A stretch of 64,000 nt of DNA from ZC4RG35 sp040878345 (GTDB taxonomy: Bacteria > Actinomycetota > Acidimicrobiia > Spongiisociales > ZC4RG35): contig JBBDML010000028.1 of the NCBI GenBank assembly GCA_040878345.1, forward strand, positions 1 to 64,000, written 5' to 3'. The notes under the pieces were generated by a model. It was given only the letters and a program-made list of their open reading frames with translations, was not told the origin of the DNA and searched no databases. The translations under genes and the position numbers were made by a program. Of the stretch, positions 16,177-25,294 are shown piece by piece. Position 1 is the stretch's first letter; each line of letters opens with the position of its first letter.

Positions 16177-17190
16177 GTGAGGGTTTCCGACTTCCTTTAC
16201 GACCTCCCCGAAAGCTCCATCGCGCAGAGAGCGATCGAGCCCAGACACGCCGCTCGACTCCTGGACACACGAGACCTCAGTGATCACGGCTTTCTCGACT
16301 TCCCTGAGCTGCTCGCTCCGGGCGACCTGGTGGTGGTCAATGAGAGCCGGGTGCGTGCAGCCCGTCTCGAAGGTCGTCGACAGGGCACCGGCGGCCGTGT
16401 CGAGCTCCTGATCCTGGAGCATCTGGGCGACGGGTCATGGCAGGCGCTGGCACGACCGGCCAGGAGGCTCAGATCTGGGGCGGTCGTCGAGTTGAAGCTG
16501 GCGACCGCGACCGTCATCGAGGCGTTGGGGAAGGGCCTGGTGACCCTGACCCTCGACTCGGACGACCCCGAAGCCCTGATCGCCTCGACAGGGACCATGC
16601 CCCTTCCGCCCTACTTCACCGGTTCCCTGAACGACCCTGGCCGGTATCAGACCATGTTCGCCAACCTGCCGGGATCGGCGGCGGCCCCGACCGCCGGTCT
16701 TCATTTCACCCCCGAGGTCATGGACCGCCTCCGAGAGCGAGGGGTCGGGACCGCCCGGGTCGACCTCCATGTCTCGCTGGACACGTTCCGACCGATGACG
16801 GTGGAGCATGTCGAGGACCACGTGATGCACACCGAGCTCTGTTCCGTGCCCGAGGAGACCGCCAAGGCAATCTACGACACCCGGAGTGGCGGGGGTCGGG
16901 TGGTTGCGGTGGGGACCACCGTGGTCCGCGCCCTGGAATCGCTCTCCGACGGTAGGGGCGGGGTCAGGGCCGGGTCGAGGGCCACCGCGCTCTTTCTCCG
17001 ACCTGGGAGCAGGATCACGGTTCCAGATCTGCTGGTCACCAACTTCCATCTCCCCGGCTCGACACTCCTGGTGCTGCTCGAGGCCTTCATGGGCCCGGGC
17101 TGGCGGAAGGCCTATGGAGTCGCGGTCGAACGAAGGTACCGATTCCTCTCCTTCGGCGACGCCATGCTCGCCGAGCGGGCTCCCTCCTAG
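16177..17190 (+). CDS. queA: S-adenosylmethionine:tRNA ribosyltransferase-isomerase
   Basis: A 337-residue protein starting MRVSDFLYDLPESSIAQ, diagnostic of QueA. It contains AAPTAGLHFTPEVMDRL, VDLHVSLDTFRP, AVGTTVVRALES and LVTNFHLPGSTLLVLLEAFMG. It converts preQ1 in tRNA to epoxyqueuosine. GTG start at 16177, 3 bases after ruvB. Paired with tgt as in many bacteria. Confidence 0.96.
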   Translation: MRVSDFLYDLPESSIAQRAIEPRHAARLLDTRDLSDHGFLDFPELLAPGDLVVVNESRVRAARLEGRRQGTGGRVELLILEHLGDGSWQALARPARRLRSGAVVELKLATATVIEALGKGLVTLTLDSDDPEALIASTGTMPLPPYFTGSLNDPGRYQTMFANLPGSAAAPTAGLHFTPEVMDRLRERGVGTARVDLHVSLDTFRPMTVEHVEDHVMHTELCSVPEETAKAIYDTRSGGGRVVAVGTTVVRALESLSDGRGGVRAGSRATALFLRPGSRITVPDLLVTNFHLPGSTLLVLLEAFMGPGWRKAYGVAVERRYRFLSFGDAMLAERAPS

Positions 17191-17200
17191 CCTGGCTCCA

Positions 17201-18310
17201 ATGCCGGCAGTGACCTGGACCCCCGTTGCCACCGCCGGAGCCGCCCGCACCGGTTGGCTGGACACCCCACATGGCAAGGTCCGAACTCCGCTGTTCATCC
17301 CCGTCGGGACTCGAGCGGCGGTCAAGGCGGTCGATGCCGACGACCTAGAGGCCGTCGGGGCCGGGATGGTCCTGGCCAACACCTACCACCTGATGCTTCG
17401 CCCCGGTGCCGAGACCATCGCCAATCTCGGAGGGCTCCACCGTTTCATGAGCTGGGAACGCCCGATCCTCACCGACTCGGGAGGTTTTCAGGTCTTCTCG
17501 CTCGATCCCGTCATCGACGAGGAAGGCGCCACCTTTCGCTCGGTATACGACGGGAGCAAGGTCCACCTGACTCCCGAAGAGGCGATCGAGGTCCAGGAAC
17601 TACTTGGTCCCGACATCGCTATGACCCTCGACGTGTGCGTCGGGCTCCCCGCCCCCAGGGAACAGGTCGAAACCGAGATGAGGAGGACCCTGCGTTGGGC
17701 CGAGCGGAGCTTGGGGGCCCACCGACGCGAGGACCAGGCCCTCTTCGGGATCGTTCAAGGTGGCGCCGACCCGGATCTGCGGGCGGAGAGCGCCGCCTCG
17801 ACCGCTGCCCTCGGCTTTCTCGGGTTCGGGATCGGTGGGTTGGCCGTTGGGGAGAGCGTCGCCCAGCGAAACAGGGCGCTGGAAGTGACCAACGACATCC
17901 TTCCCCCCGACAAGCCGCGTTATGTGATGGGCCTGGGAGATCCCGAAGGCCTGCTCGACGCCATCGGTCGGGGCGCCGACATGTTCGACTGCGTGATTCC
18001 CACGCGGCTGGCCAGGCATGGCCGCGCCTTGACCCCGACCGGTGACTTCAACTTGAAGCGGGCCGGGTTCGAGGGCGACGATTCACCGATCGACCAAGAG
18101 TGTGGCTGCCTCACCTGCTCCCGGTACTCCCGCGCCTATTTGCGGCATCTCGTTCGGTCGAACGAGATCTCGGCGCATCGACTGCTCTCCATCCACAACC
18201 TCGCCTATCTCCTGGGTCTGATGGCCTCGGCCGCCCACGCCATCGAGGCGGGCGAGTACGACGTGTTTGCCCGGGAGGCGGTGGCCAGACGAGCCGGTGG
18301 CTCGGCGTAG
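17201..18310 (+). CDS. tgt: Queuine tRNA-guanine transglycosylase
   Basis: A 369-residue TIM-barrel enzyme. The catalytic Asp is in LTDSGGFQVFSL, the second Asp in FDCVIPTRLARHGRAL, and GIGGLAVGE is the substrate loop. The zinc site is CGCLTC with Cys and a later His (RLLSIHNLAY). It exchanges guanine 34 for preQ1 in GUN-anticodon tRNAs. The ATG at 17201 fits the family N-terminus (the frame is open further upstream inside queA). Confidence 0.96.
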   Translation: MPAVTWTPVATAGAARTGWLDTPHGKVRTPLFIPVGTRAAVKAVDADDLEAVGAGMVLANTYHLMLRPGAETIANLGGLHRFMSWERPILTDSGGFQVFSLDPVIDEEGATFRSVYDGSKVHLTPEEAIEVQELLGPDIAMTLDVCVGLPAPREQVETEMRRTLRWAERSLGAHRREDQALFGIVQGGADPDLRAESAASTAALGFLGFGIGGLAVGESVAQRNRALEVTNDILPPDKPRYVMGLGDPEGLLDAIGRGADMFDCVIPTRLARHGRALTPTGDFNLKRAGFEGDDSPIDQECGCLTCSRYSRAYLRHLVRSNEISAHRLLSIHNLAYLLGLMASAAHAIEAGEYDVFAREAVARRAGGSA

Positions 18311-18357
18311 GTGACCCCGGCCGCCTAATCTTCCGCCGTCGCCTATCGGAGTAACCG

Positions 18358-18666
18358 TTGAATTCTCTCGTTCTTGCCCAGGATGCCACCGGCAGTGGGA
18401 CTTCCTCGCTGATCTTCCTCGCCCTGATGATCGGGGTGTTCTACTTCCTCATCATTCGCCCCCAGCGCAGGCGGTCGAAGGCACAGCAGCAGCTGGCGAG
18501 CTCGTTGAAGGCGGGAGATGAGGTCCGCACCATCGGGGGGATCCACGGCACCATCATCTCGTTGGACGAGGAAAGCGTGGTGTTGCGGGTCGAGGAAGGC
18601 AAGATCCGGGTTGCCCGTCGGGCGGTCGGTGGCCGCGTCGACGGCCAGACCGGTGGCCTGGCCTGA
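18358..18666 (+). CDS. yajC: Preprotein translocase subunit YajC
   Basis: A 102-residue protein with one N-terminal transmembrane segment (SSLIFLALMIGVFYFLIIRPQRRRSKAQQQL), the defining YajC signature, followed by LKAGDEVRTIGGIHGTI. It assists the SecYEG-SecDF translocon. TTG start at 18358, with CGGAG upstream (18347-18351). In most bacteria secD and secF follow directly; here the next gene is apt, 25 bases on. Confidence 0.93.
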   Translation: MNSLVLAQDATGSGTSSLIFLALMIGVFYFLIIRPQRRRSKAQQQLASSLKAGDEVRTIGGIHGTIISLDEESVVLRVEEGKIRVARRAVGGRVDGQTGGLA

Positions 18667-18691
18667 CATCGGCCGGACTTAGACTTCCTGG

Positions 18692-19210
18692 GTGCAGAAT
18701 CTCGCCGCCCTGATCAGGGACATCCCCGATTTCCCCGAGCCAGGGGTCATCTTCAAGGACATCACGCCTGTGCTCGCCGACGCCGAGGCGTTCGCCGAGC
18801 TGATCGAGGCGCTGGCCGCCCCTTATCACGACGTCGAGGTGAGCAAGGTCGCCGGTATAGAGGCCCGCGGCTTCACCCTTGCCACCCCGGTAGCCCGTTT
18901 GCTGAGTGCCGGTTTCATCCCCATCCGGAAGCCCGGAAAGCTGCCATTCGAGACAGTCAGAGAGTCCTACTCGCTCGAATACGGCACCGACGCACTGGAG
19001 ATCCACACCGATTCGGTCAACCCAGGTGAGAGGGTCCTGGTGGTGGACGACGTCATCGCCACCGGCGGGACCGCGGCGGCGGCCATCCGGCTGCTCAAGG
19101 GAATCGGCGCCGAGGTAGTCGGGTTCTCGGTATTCATCGAGCTGGTCTTCCTCGGTGGGAGTCGGATGCTCGACGGAGTGCCAATCCATGCCCTTGTCCG
19201 ATACGACTGA
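18692..19210 (+). CDS. apt: Adenine phosphoribosyltransferase
   Basis: A 172-residue type I phosphoribosyltransferase. IRDIPDFPEPGVIFKDITP is the Apt N-terminus, GIEARGF and RKPGKLP are substrate loops, and VLVVDDVIATGGTAAAA is the PRPP motif. It salvages adenine to AMP. GTG start at 18692; TAGACT lies 6 bases before it, so a leaderless transcript is conceivable. Its 3' end overlaps the rel start by 23 bases. Confidence 0.96.
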   Translation: MQNLAALIRDIPDFPEPGVIFKDITPVLADAEAFAELIEALAAPYHDVEVSKVAGIEARGFTLATPVARLLSAGFIPIRKPGKLPFETVRESYSLEYGTDALEIHTDSVNPGERVLVVDDVIATGGTAAAAIRLLKGIGAEVVGFSVFIELVFLGGSRMLDGVPIHALVRYD

Positions 19211-21356
19211 GACGAACTCGCCGGTCGAGCTGACCGACGTCCTACGAGCCTTTCGGGCCCATCACCCCGAAGGTGACGGCGACCTGCTGGAACGCGCCTA
19301 CCAAACGGCGGAGCAGGCACACCGCGGCCAATTCAGGAAGACCGGGCACCCCTACATAACCCACCCCCTGGCGGTGGCTTACATGCTGGCCGGGTACGGG
19401 CTCGACGGGACCACCATCGCCGCCGCCCTGCTCCACGACACCGTCGAGGACACCGAAGTCACGATGGACCAGATCCGGGACGACTTCGGCGAGGACGTGG
19501 CACGGCTCATAGACGGTGTCACCAAGCTCGATCGTGTCCGGTTCTCCAATCGGGAACAGGCCCAAGCGGCCACTATCCGCAAGATGGTGGTGGCGATGGC
19601 CCAGGACGTTCGGGTCCTCATCATCAAGCTGTTCGATCGGCTCCACAACTTGAGGACCGTCCATGCCCTGCGGGACGAGAAGCAGGCTCGTGTCGCCCGG
19701 GAAACCCTCGACGTCTATGCCCCATTGGCGCATCGGCTCGGGGTCCAGCAGATCAAGCACGAGTTCGAGGACCGGTGTTTCGCCATTCTCTATCCAGGCC
19801 CCAACGCGGAGATCCAGGCCCGACTCGCCGAGGCGGCCCCGGAACGTGAAGCCTTCATAGAGAAGATGATCACGGAGATCTCCGGGATGCTGATCGATGC
19901 GGGGATCGAGGCCGAGGTCACCGGTCGGCCCAAGCACCAGTATTCCATCTACCGCAAGATGATGGAACAGAACCGCCCCTTCGAGGACATCCACGACCTG
20001 ATCGGGATTCGGGTCGTCACCACCAGCACTCGCGACTGTTATGCGGCCCTGGGCCTGGTCCATAGCCACTGGGTGCCCGTCACCGGGCGGTTCAAGGACT
20101 TCATCGCAATGCCCAAGATCAACCTCTACCAGTCGTTGCACACCACCGTGATCGGGCCGGACGGCAAGCCGATCGAGGTCCAGATACGAACCCAGGAGAT
20201 GCACAACCGGGCCGAGGCCGGCATCGCCGCCCACTGGCGTTACAAGGAGGGAGATGTCAGCAGCCACATCGCCAGCATGGAGGTCGACTCCCTCGATGAG
20301 GACCCGGAGGAATTCCTGGCCAACCTCAAACTCGATCTCTACCGCGACGAGGTCTTCATCCTGACCCCGGGGGGCGATGTCAAGGAGCTGCCACGGGGGT
20401 CGACCCCGGTCGATTTCGCCTACACGGTCCACACCGAGGTCGGCCATCGTTGTGTCGGGGCCCGAGTCAATGGGAGGTTGGTACCACTCTCCACCAGGCT
20501 GGAATCGGGGGACATCGTCGAAGTCCTGACCTCCAAGTCACCCGACGCCGGTCCCAGCCGCGACTGGCTCACCTTCGTCCGAACCGGAAGGGCCAAGTCC
20601 AAGATCCGGCAGTGGTTCCAGAAGGAGCGCCGCGACCAAGCGGTGTCCGAGGGCAAGGAGATGGTCCAGAGCCTGTTCAAGAGGGAGGCGCCGGACCTAT
20701 CGGCGACGGAGCGGGAAGCCCATCTCGATGCGATTGCCATCGAGCTCGGGCTCAACGACGCCGAGACCCTGGTGGCCGCCCTAGGCGATGGGAACGTGTC
20801 CCTCGACAGCCTCCATGTCCGGCTTCAGCGCCGACTCAGCCCCGACACCGGCGACATCCTGTTCCGGCCTCCCCGTCGACGGCGCCCCTCCGAGGCGGCT
20901 CAGGTGGTCGTGGAGGGCCAGGACGACATGCTGGTGCAGATGGCTCGATGCTGTTCACCGGTCCCCGGTGACCCGATCGTCGGCTATGTCACCGTTGGTC
21001 GCGGGGTCTCGGTCCATCGGGCTGACTGCACCAATGTCTCATCCCTCTCGGGGCGGCGCGAACGGTCGGTCGAGGTGAGCTGGCCCGGGGGCGGTGCCGG
21101 GGCGTTCGTGGTGTGGATCCAGGTCGAGGCTCTCGACCGGACCCGGCTGCTCCGCGACGTCACCCAAGTGGTCTCGGACACGGGTGCCAACATCACCGCC
21201 TCCTCGACTACGGTGGGCGAGGGTCGGGTGGCGGTCCTCAAGTATGAGGTGGAGCTCTCCGACCCCGGACAGCTGGCCCGACTTCTCGCCGACATTCGTG
21301 GTGTCGACGGGGTGTTCGCCGCCTTCCGGCTCGCCAACGACCCGTCGGCGACGTGA
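19188..21356 (+). CDS. rel: Bifunctional (p)ppGpp synthetase/hydrolase
   Basis: About 722 residues with the complete long-RSH architecture. The N-terminal HD hydrolase domain carries HP..VAYMLA and ALLHDTVEDTE. The synthetase domain has GRPKHQYSIYRKM and the RxxD-type DLIGIRVV. A TGS domain (LTPGGDVKELPRGSTPVDFAYTVHTEVGHRC), a Cys-rich conserved region (MARCCSPVPGD) and a C-terminal ACT domain (ALDRTRLLRDVTQVVSDTGANI) follow. ATG at 19188 has GGAG 9 bases upstream and lies within apt. The intact HD motif indicates it both makes and degrades the alarmone. Confidence 0.96.
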   Translation: MPLSDTTETNSPVELTDVLRAFRAHHPEGDGDLLERAYQTAEQAHRGQFRKTGHPYITHPLAVAYMLAGYGLDGTTIAAALLHDTVEDTEVTMDQIRDDFGEDVARLIDGVTKLDRVRFSNREQAQAATIRKMVVAMAQDVRVLIIKLFDRLHNLRTVHALRDEKQARVARETLDVYAPLAHRLGVQQIKHEFEDRCFAILYPGPNAEIQARLAEAAPEREAFIEKMITEISGMLIDAGIEAEVTGRPKHQYSIYRKMMEQNRPFEDIHDLIGIRVVTTSTRDCYAALGLVHSHWVPVTGRFKDFIAMPKINLYQSLHTTVIGPDGKPIEVQIRTQEMHNRAEAGIAAHWRYKEGDVSSHIASMEVDSLDEDPEEFLANLKLDLYRDEVFILTPGGDVKELPRGSTPVDFAYTVHTEVGHRCVGARVNGRLVPLSTRLESGDIVEVLTSKSPDAGPSRDWLTFVRTGRAKSKIRQWFQKERRDQAVSEGKEMVQSLFKREAPDLSATEREAHLDAIAIELGLNDAETLVAALGDGNVSLDSLHVRLQRRLSPDTGDILFRPPRRRRPSEAAQVVVEGQDDMLVQMARCCSPVPGDPIVGYVTVGRGVSVHRADCTNVSSLSGRRERSVEVSWPGGGAGAFVVWIQVEALDRTRLLRDVTQVVSDTGANITASSTTVGEGRVAVLKYEVELSDPGQLARLLADIRGVDGVFAAFRLANDPSAT

Positions 21357-21997
21357 TCATCCACCCCATACCTGCCTGGGTCGCCGCCACCAACGCCTGG
21401 GTGGTCGCCGACGAGCCTGGCGGACGGGCAGTCATCATCGACGTGCCCCCCGAGCCGGAGCCGATCGGGGCGTTCCTGGCGAAAGAGGGACTGGCAGTGG
21501 TGGGTTTGCTGCTCACCCATGGCCACATCGACCACACCGGCGGCGCCGGCGCCATGGCTCGAATCACCGGTGCGATGACCTATGTCCATCCCGACGATGA
21601 CTTTCTCACACTCCATCCCGCCGAGCAGCTTCGCGGCCTCTTCGGGATGGTCCCGCCAGGGGACTTCGACCCTCCCGAGGCCATCGAGGCTCTCCGTCAT
21701 GGCGACAAGCTCGATCTGGCCGGCGTGACTCTCGAAGTGAGACACACCCCGGGACACACCCCGGGGCACTGCTGCTTCTTGGCGAGTGATGAGGGCGTCC
21801 TCTTCTCGGGCGATCAGCTCTTCGCCGGTAGCGTCGGCCGCACCGACCTCCCCGGGGGGTCCTACCAGTCTCTGATGTCCTCGATGCGGGCTCAGGTGAT
21901 GACCCTCGACGACGGGGTGAGGGTCTTGCCCGGCCATGGGCCCGAGACCACCATCGGCCGGGAGAGACGCCACAACCCTTTCCTCACCGGTTTGTGA
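21353..21997 (+). CDS. MBL-fold metallo-hydrolase (glyoxalase II-like)
   Basis: A 214-residue metallo-beta-lactamase fold hydrolase. The metal motif THGHIDHTGG at about residue 55, a later His in VRHTPGHTPGH, the Asp in FSGDQLF, and a C-terminal His in LPGHGPET complete the binuclear site. Family members hydrolyse thioesters such as lactoylglutathione or related thiol conjugates; the true substrate is unknown. GTG overlaps the rel stop by 4 bases. The rel - MBL hydrolase - hisS order occurs widely in Actinobacteria. Confidence 0.85.
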   Translation: MIIHPIPAWVAATNAWVVADEPGGRAVIIDVPPEPEPIGAFLAKEGLAVVGLLLTHGHIDHTGGAGAMARITGAMTYVHPDDDFLTLHPAEQLRGLFGMVPPGDFDPPEAIEALRHGDKLDLAGVTLEVRHTPGHTPGHCCFLASDEGVLFSGDQLFAGSVGRTDLPGGSYQSLMSSMRAQVMTLDDGVRVLPGHGPETTIGRERRHNPFLTGL

Positions 21998-22049
21998 TGG
22001 AACCGGGTGATCGGGCAGTGACCGGTGTCACCGGTAACCTCCGGCATCG

Positions 22050-23261
22050 ATGAGTTTCCGACCCCCCAAGGGCACCGACGACCTGCTCGCGCCTGATTCT
22101 CAGACGTGGAGGGAGGCCCAGGCCGCGTGGGATGACTGGTCGGCGCGCTACGGCTATCCCCTGGTGGCGACTCCGATCTTCGAGGCCACCGATCTGTTCG
22201 AGCGTGGTGTGGGGGAGACCACCGACGTGGTCACCAAGCAGATGTTCACCTTCACCGACCGTGGCGGCCGCTCGATGACCCTCCGCCCCGAGGGGACCGC
22301 CGGTGTCGTCAGGGCATATCTCAACTCCGGTCACCAGGGTTCATGGAAAGGGGCCTATTCGGGGCCGTTCTTCAGGTATGAGCAGCCCCAGGGCGGGAGG
22401 CGACGCCAGTTCTGGCAGGTCGGGGTGGAGTACCTCGACGTGGTGAAACCGGTGGCCGATGCCGAGGTGATCGAGCTCGGGTACCGGTACCTCTCGGCGG
22501 TGGGGGTCCCCGGTCTCGAGTTGCTGATCAACAGTCTGGGCGATGCCAACTGTCGCCCGGCCTTCGTCGACGCCCTGCGCCAATACCTCGGCCAAAACCG
22601 ATCGGTGCTGAGCGATGACTCGCTGAGGCTCATCGAGGTCAATCCGCTCCGGGTCCTCGACTCCAAGCTCGACCGACCCTTGCTCGCCGATCCTCCCCGG
22701 ATGGCGGACTTCCTCTGTGTCCCCTGCGCAGACCACCACCGGTCGGTCATGGCAATCCTCGAGGATCTCTCGGTCCCGTTCGCCGAAGACGACACCCTGG
22801 TCAGAGGTCTCGACTACTACACCCGGACCACGTTCGAGTTCATCGGCCGGGGCCTGGACACGGCCCAGAACGCTGTGGGCGGTGGCGGCCGCTATGACGG
22901 ACTCGCCGAGAGCCTCGGCGGCCCGCCGACACCGGGAGTCGGGTTCGCCCTGGGGCTCGACCGGATCATTCTCTCGGCCGGCGGCGAGCCGCCGGGCCAT
23001 CTCGATGCCTTCCTGGTCTCCGCGACATCTCCCGAGGAGGCGATCGGGGTCGCCTCCCGCCTTCGGTCTCAGGGCATAAGAGTGGACTTCGACGGTGAGG
23101 GCCGGTCGGTCAAGGCCCAGTTCAGGATGGCGAATCGACTCGGCGCCCCGGTGATCCTGGTCTACCAGGGGCGGGGCCATCCCATCGACGCCCGGAGGGA
23201 GCAGGGTCGTGATCAGGTCCCCCTGTCCGAGGTAGGGAACTGGTTGAGAGGGACGAGATGA
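22050..23261 (+). CDS. hisS: Histidine--tRNA ligase
   Basis: A 403-residue class II synthetase. It starts FRPPKGTDDLL, with motif 1 following, motif 2 in RYEQPQGGRRRQFWQVGVEY, the HisA motif VRGLDYYTRTTFEF, motif 3 in GVGFALGLDRI, and a C-terminal anticodon-binding domain. ATG at 22050; TAACCT at 22035-22040 is a possible -10 element. The 3' end overlaps aspS by 4 bases, and the hisS-aspS pair is common. Confidence 0.96.
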   Translation: MSFRPPKGTDDLLAPDSQTWREAQAAWDDWSARYGYPLVATPIFEATDLFERGVGETTDVVTKQMFTFTDRGGRSMTLRPEGTAGVVRAYLNSGHQGSWKGAYSGPFFRYEQPQGGRRRQFWQVGVEYLDVVKPVADAEVIELGYRYLSAVGVPGLELLINSLGDANCRPAFVDALRQYLGQNRSVLSDDSLRLIEVNPLRVLDSKLDRPLLADPPRMADFLCVPCADHHRSVMAILEDLSVPFAEDDTLVRGLDYYTRTTFEFIGRGLDTAQNAVGGGGRYDGLAESLGGPPTPGVGFALGLDRIILSAGGEPPGHLDAFLVSATSPEEAIGVASRLRSQGIRVDFDGEGRSVKAQFRMANRLGAPVILVYQGRGHPIDARREQGRDQVPLSEVGNWLRGTR

Positions 23262-25048
23262 TCCGGACCAACGGCGCCGGGAATATCGGGAAGCCCCACA
23301 TCGGGTCGGTGGTGACGGTGGCAGGCTGGGTCCAGCGACGGCGGGATCACGGCGGGATCACGTTCCTAGACATTCGAGATGGCACCGGGCTGATCCAGGT
23401 GGTGGCCGACCCGGGACGGCTCCCGGTGGCGAGCGATCTCAAGATGGAGTACTGCGTTGCAGTCGAGGGCGAGGTCAGGGCCCGCCCCGAGGGCACCGAG
23501 AATCCGGAGATGCCCACCGGGAGGGTTGAGATCGGCGCCACCCGCATCGATGTGCTCTCGGCGGCTAAGACCACTCCCTTCCTCATCGACGACCGAACCG
23601 AGGTCGATGAGCAGGTCCGTCTCAAGTATCGGTACCTCGACCTGCGCCGGCCCCGGATGGCTGCCAACCTGCGGGCCCGCTCACGGGCCACTGCCGCCAT
23701 CAGGAGGACGCTCGACGACTTGGGGTTCCTCGAGGTGGAGACGCCCACCCTGATCAACTCGACACCCGAGGGGGCCAGGGACATGCTGGTGCCCAGCCGG
23801 TTGCGCCCCGGTGAGTTCTACGCCCTGCCCCAATCTCCCCAGCTGTTCAAGCAGCTGCTGATGATCAGCGGGGTGGAGCGCTACTTCCAGATCGCCAGGT
23901 GTTACCGCGACGAGGACTTCCGGGCGGATCGTCAGCTCGAGTTCACCCAGCTCGATCTCGAAGGGTCCTTCTGGGAACGCGATGACGTCCTGTCCACGAT
24001 CGAGCAGGTTCTGGCGGCGGTGGTGGGCGAACTCCGGGGTATCGAGGTCTCGCTCCCATTCCGCCGCCTGACCTGGCAGGAGTCGATGGAGCGATTCGGC
24101 ACCGACAAGCCCGATCTCCGCTTCGAGATGGAGATCGTCGACCTGACCGCGATGGCCGCGGGTTCGGGCTTTGGGGTGTTCAAAGATGCGGTGGCCGCCG
24201 GGGGAGTCGTCAGGGGAGTCAACGTCGGCCCCCAGGAATGGTCGCGGGCCCGGGCGGATGCGATGACCGAACGGGCCAAGGAGCTCGGGGCCAGGGGTCT
24301 GGTCTGGATGGTGGTCGAGGATGGCGGAGGGGTGAGGTCGCCGGCCGCCAAGTTCCTCGAGCCCTTCGATATCGACGAGATCGTCGGGCAATTGGAGGCC
24401 TCTCCCGGTGACGTCCTGCTCATCATCGGCGATCGTTGGCGAACCACGGTCGAAGCCCTGGGGGGTCTCAGGTTGGATCTGGGCCGCCCGGCGGGCCATG
24501 ACCGGCTCGAGTTCGTCTGGGTGGTCGACTTCCCACTGTTCGAGGAGGAGGACGACGGCTCCTTGACGTTCTCACATCACCCCTTCACCTCTCCACAGTC
24601 GATCGAATCGCTGCGCGAGGACCCGAAGAGCGCCCTGGCCAAGGCGTATGACGTGGTGGTCAACGGTGTCGAGCTGGGGAGTGGCTCGATCCGCATCCAC
24701 GACCCGACGGTGCAACGTCAGGTGTTCGAGATCCTGGGGATAGATGCCGAGACCGCGGAGCGCCGATTCGGGTGGTTCCTCGAAGCCCTCGAATACGGGA
24801 CACCACCCCATGGTGGGTTTGCATTCGGCGTCGACCGGCTGGTGATGGTGCTCCAGAACGAGGCCTCGATCCGGGAAGTCATCCCGTTCCCCAAGACCCA
24901 GACCGGCACCGACCCGATGACCGGTGCCCCGACCTGGGTGACGGACACCCAACTCGACGATCTGGGTATCGGGCTCGCGCGTGGGGCGATTGCCCGGCGG
25001 GACTCTGCCACGGGCGTCCCCTCGGGCGGACTGCCGTCGGAGGGTTGA
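23258..25048 (+). CDS. aspS: Aspartate--tRNA ligase (bacterial type)
   Basis: A 596-residue class IIb synthetase. An N-terminal OB-fold (GWVQRRRDHGGITFLDIRDGTGLIQVV), RYLDLRRPRM, motif 2 YRDEDFRADRQLEFTQLD, the bacterial GAD insertion domain (about 285-420), and motif 3 GFAFGVDRLVM are present. ATG overlaps the hisS stop. It may also mischarge tRNA-Asn if GatCAB is present; the window does not show this. Confidence 0.97.
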   Translation: MIRTNGAGNIGKPHIGSVVTVAGWVQRRRDHGGITFLDIRDGTGLIQVVADPGRLPVASDLKMEYCVAVEGEVRARPEGTENPEMPTGRVEIGATRIDVLSAAKTTPFLIDDRTEVDEQVRLKYRYLDLRRPRMAANLRARSRATAAIRRTLDDLGFLEVETPTLINSTPEGARDMLVPSRLRPGEFYALPQSPQLFKQLLMISGVERYFQIARCYRDEDFRADRQLEFTQLDLEGSFWERDDVLSTIEQVLAAVVGELRGIEVSLPFRRLTWQESMERFGTDKPDLRFEMEIVDLTAMAAGSGFGVFKDAVAAGGVVRGVNVGPQEWSRARADAMTERAKELGARGLVWMVVEDGGGVRSPAAKFLEPFDIDEIVGQLEASPGDVLLIIGDRWRTTVEALGGLRLDLGRPAGHDRLEFVWVVDFPLFEEEDDGSLTFSHHPFTSPQSIESLREDPKSALAKAYDVVVNGVELGSGSIRIHDPTVQRQVFEILGIDAETAERRFGWFLEALEYGTPPHGGFAFGVDRLVMVLQNEASIREVIPFPKTQTGTDPMTGAPTWVTDTQLDDLGIGLARGAIARRDSATGVPSGGLPSEG

Positions 25049-25050
25049 CG

Positions 25051-25236
25051 GTGGGTGCACCCGGCATCGGAAAGTCGGTTGGCGAAGCGCACCTCGATCG
25101 GGCTCGGTTGGTGAAGGACGGCCGGTATCTGTACATCGACCCGGAGCGCCGTGTGGTGATCGTCCGTCAGGGAGGGTCGACCGGCGACTTCTCTTGGGTC
25201 GAGCTCTGCGAGCAGGTGGCCGCCTCCGTAGGCTGA
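25051..25236 (+). pseudogene. Probable remnant of a serine hydrolase (beta-lactamase family) C-terminus
   Basis: A 61-codon frame begins with GTG 2 bases after aspS. Its residues 21-50 (VKDGRYLYIDPERRVVIVRQ, then GGSTGDFSWVELCEQV) look like the C-terminal strand and helix of class C beta-lactamase-family serine hydrolases, which typically end GxYIYVDPxxDLVIVRxG followed by W-x-x-L. The catalytic SxxK, YxN and KTG parts are absent here. It is either a decayed remnant left between aspS and alaS or a small protein with chance resemblance; no upstream portion in any frame is seen in the aspS gene. Confidence 0.5.
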
Positions 25237-25294
25237 CCAGGGTCGCCGGGCAGTTGGGCGAGGTCTCGTTAACCTCGCATCACCAGCCCACAAC

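Noticed and set aside
19242..20447. Open frame of 401 codons on the minus strand
   Set aside because: It lies wholly antisense to rel, whose domains are unmistakable. High-GC third-position bias creates such long shadow frames; no family motif is visible in it.
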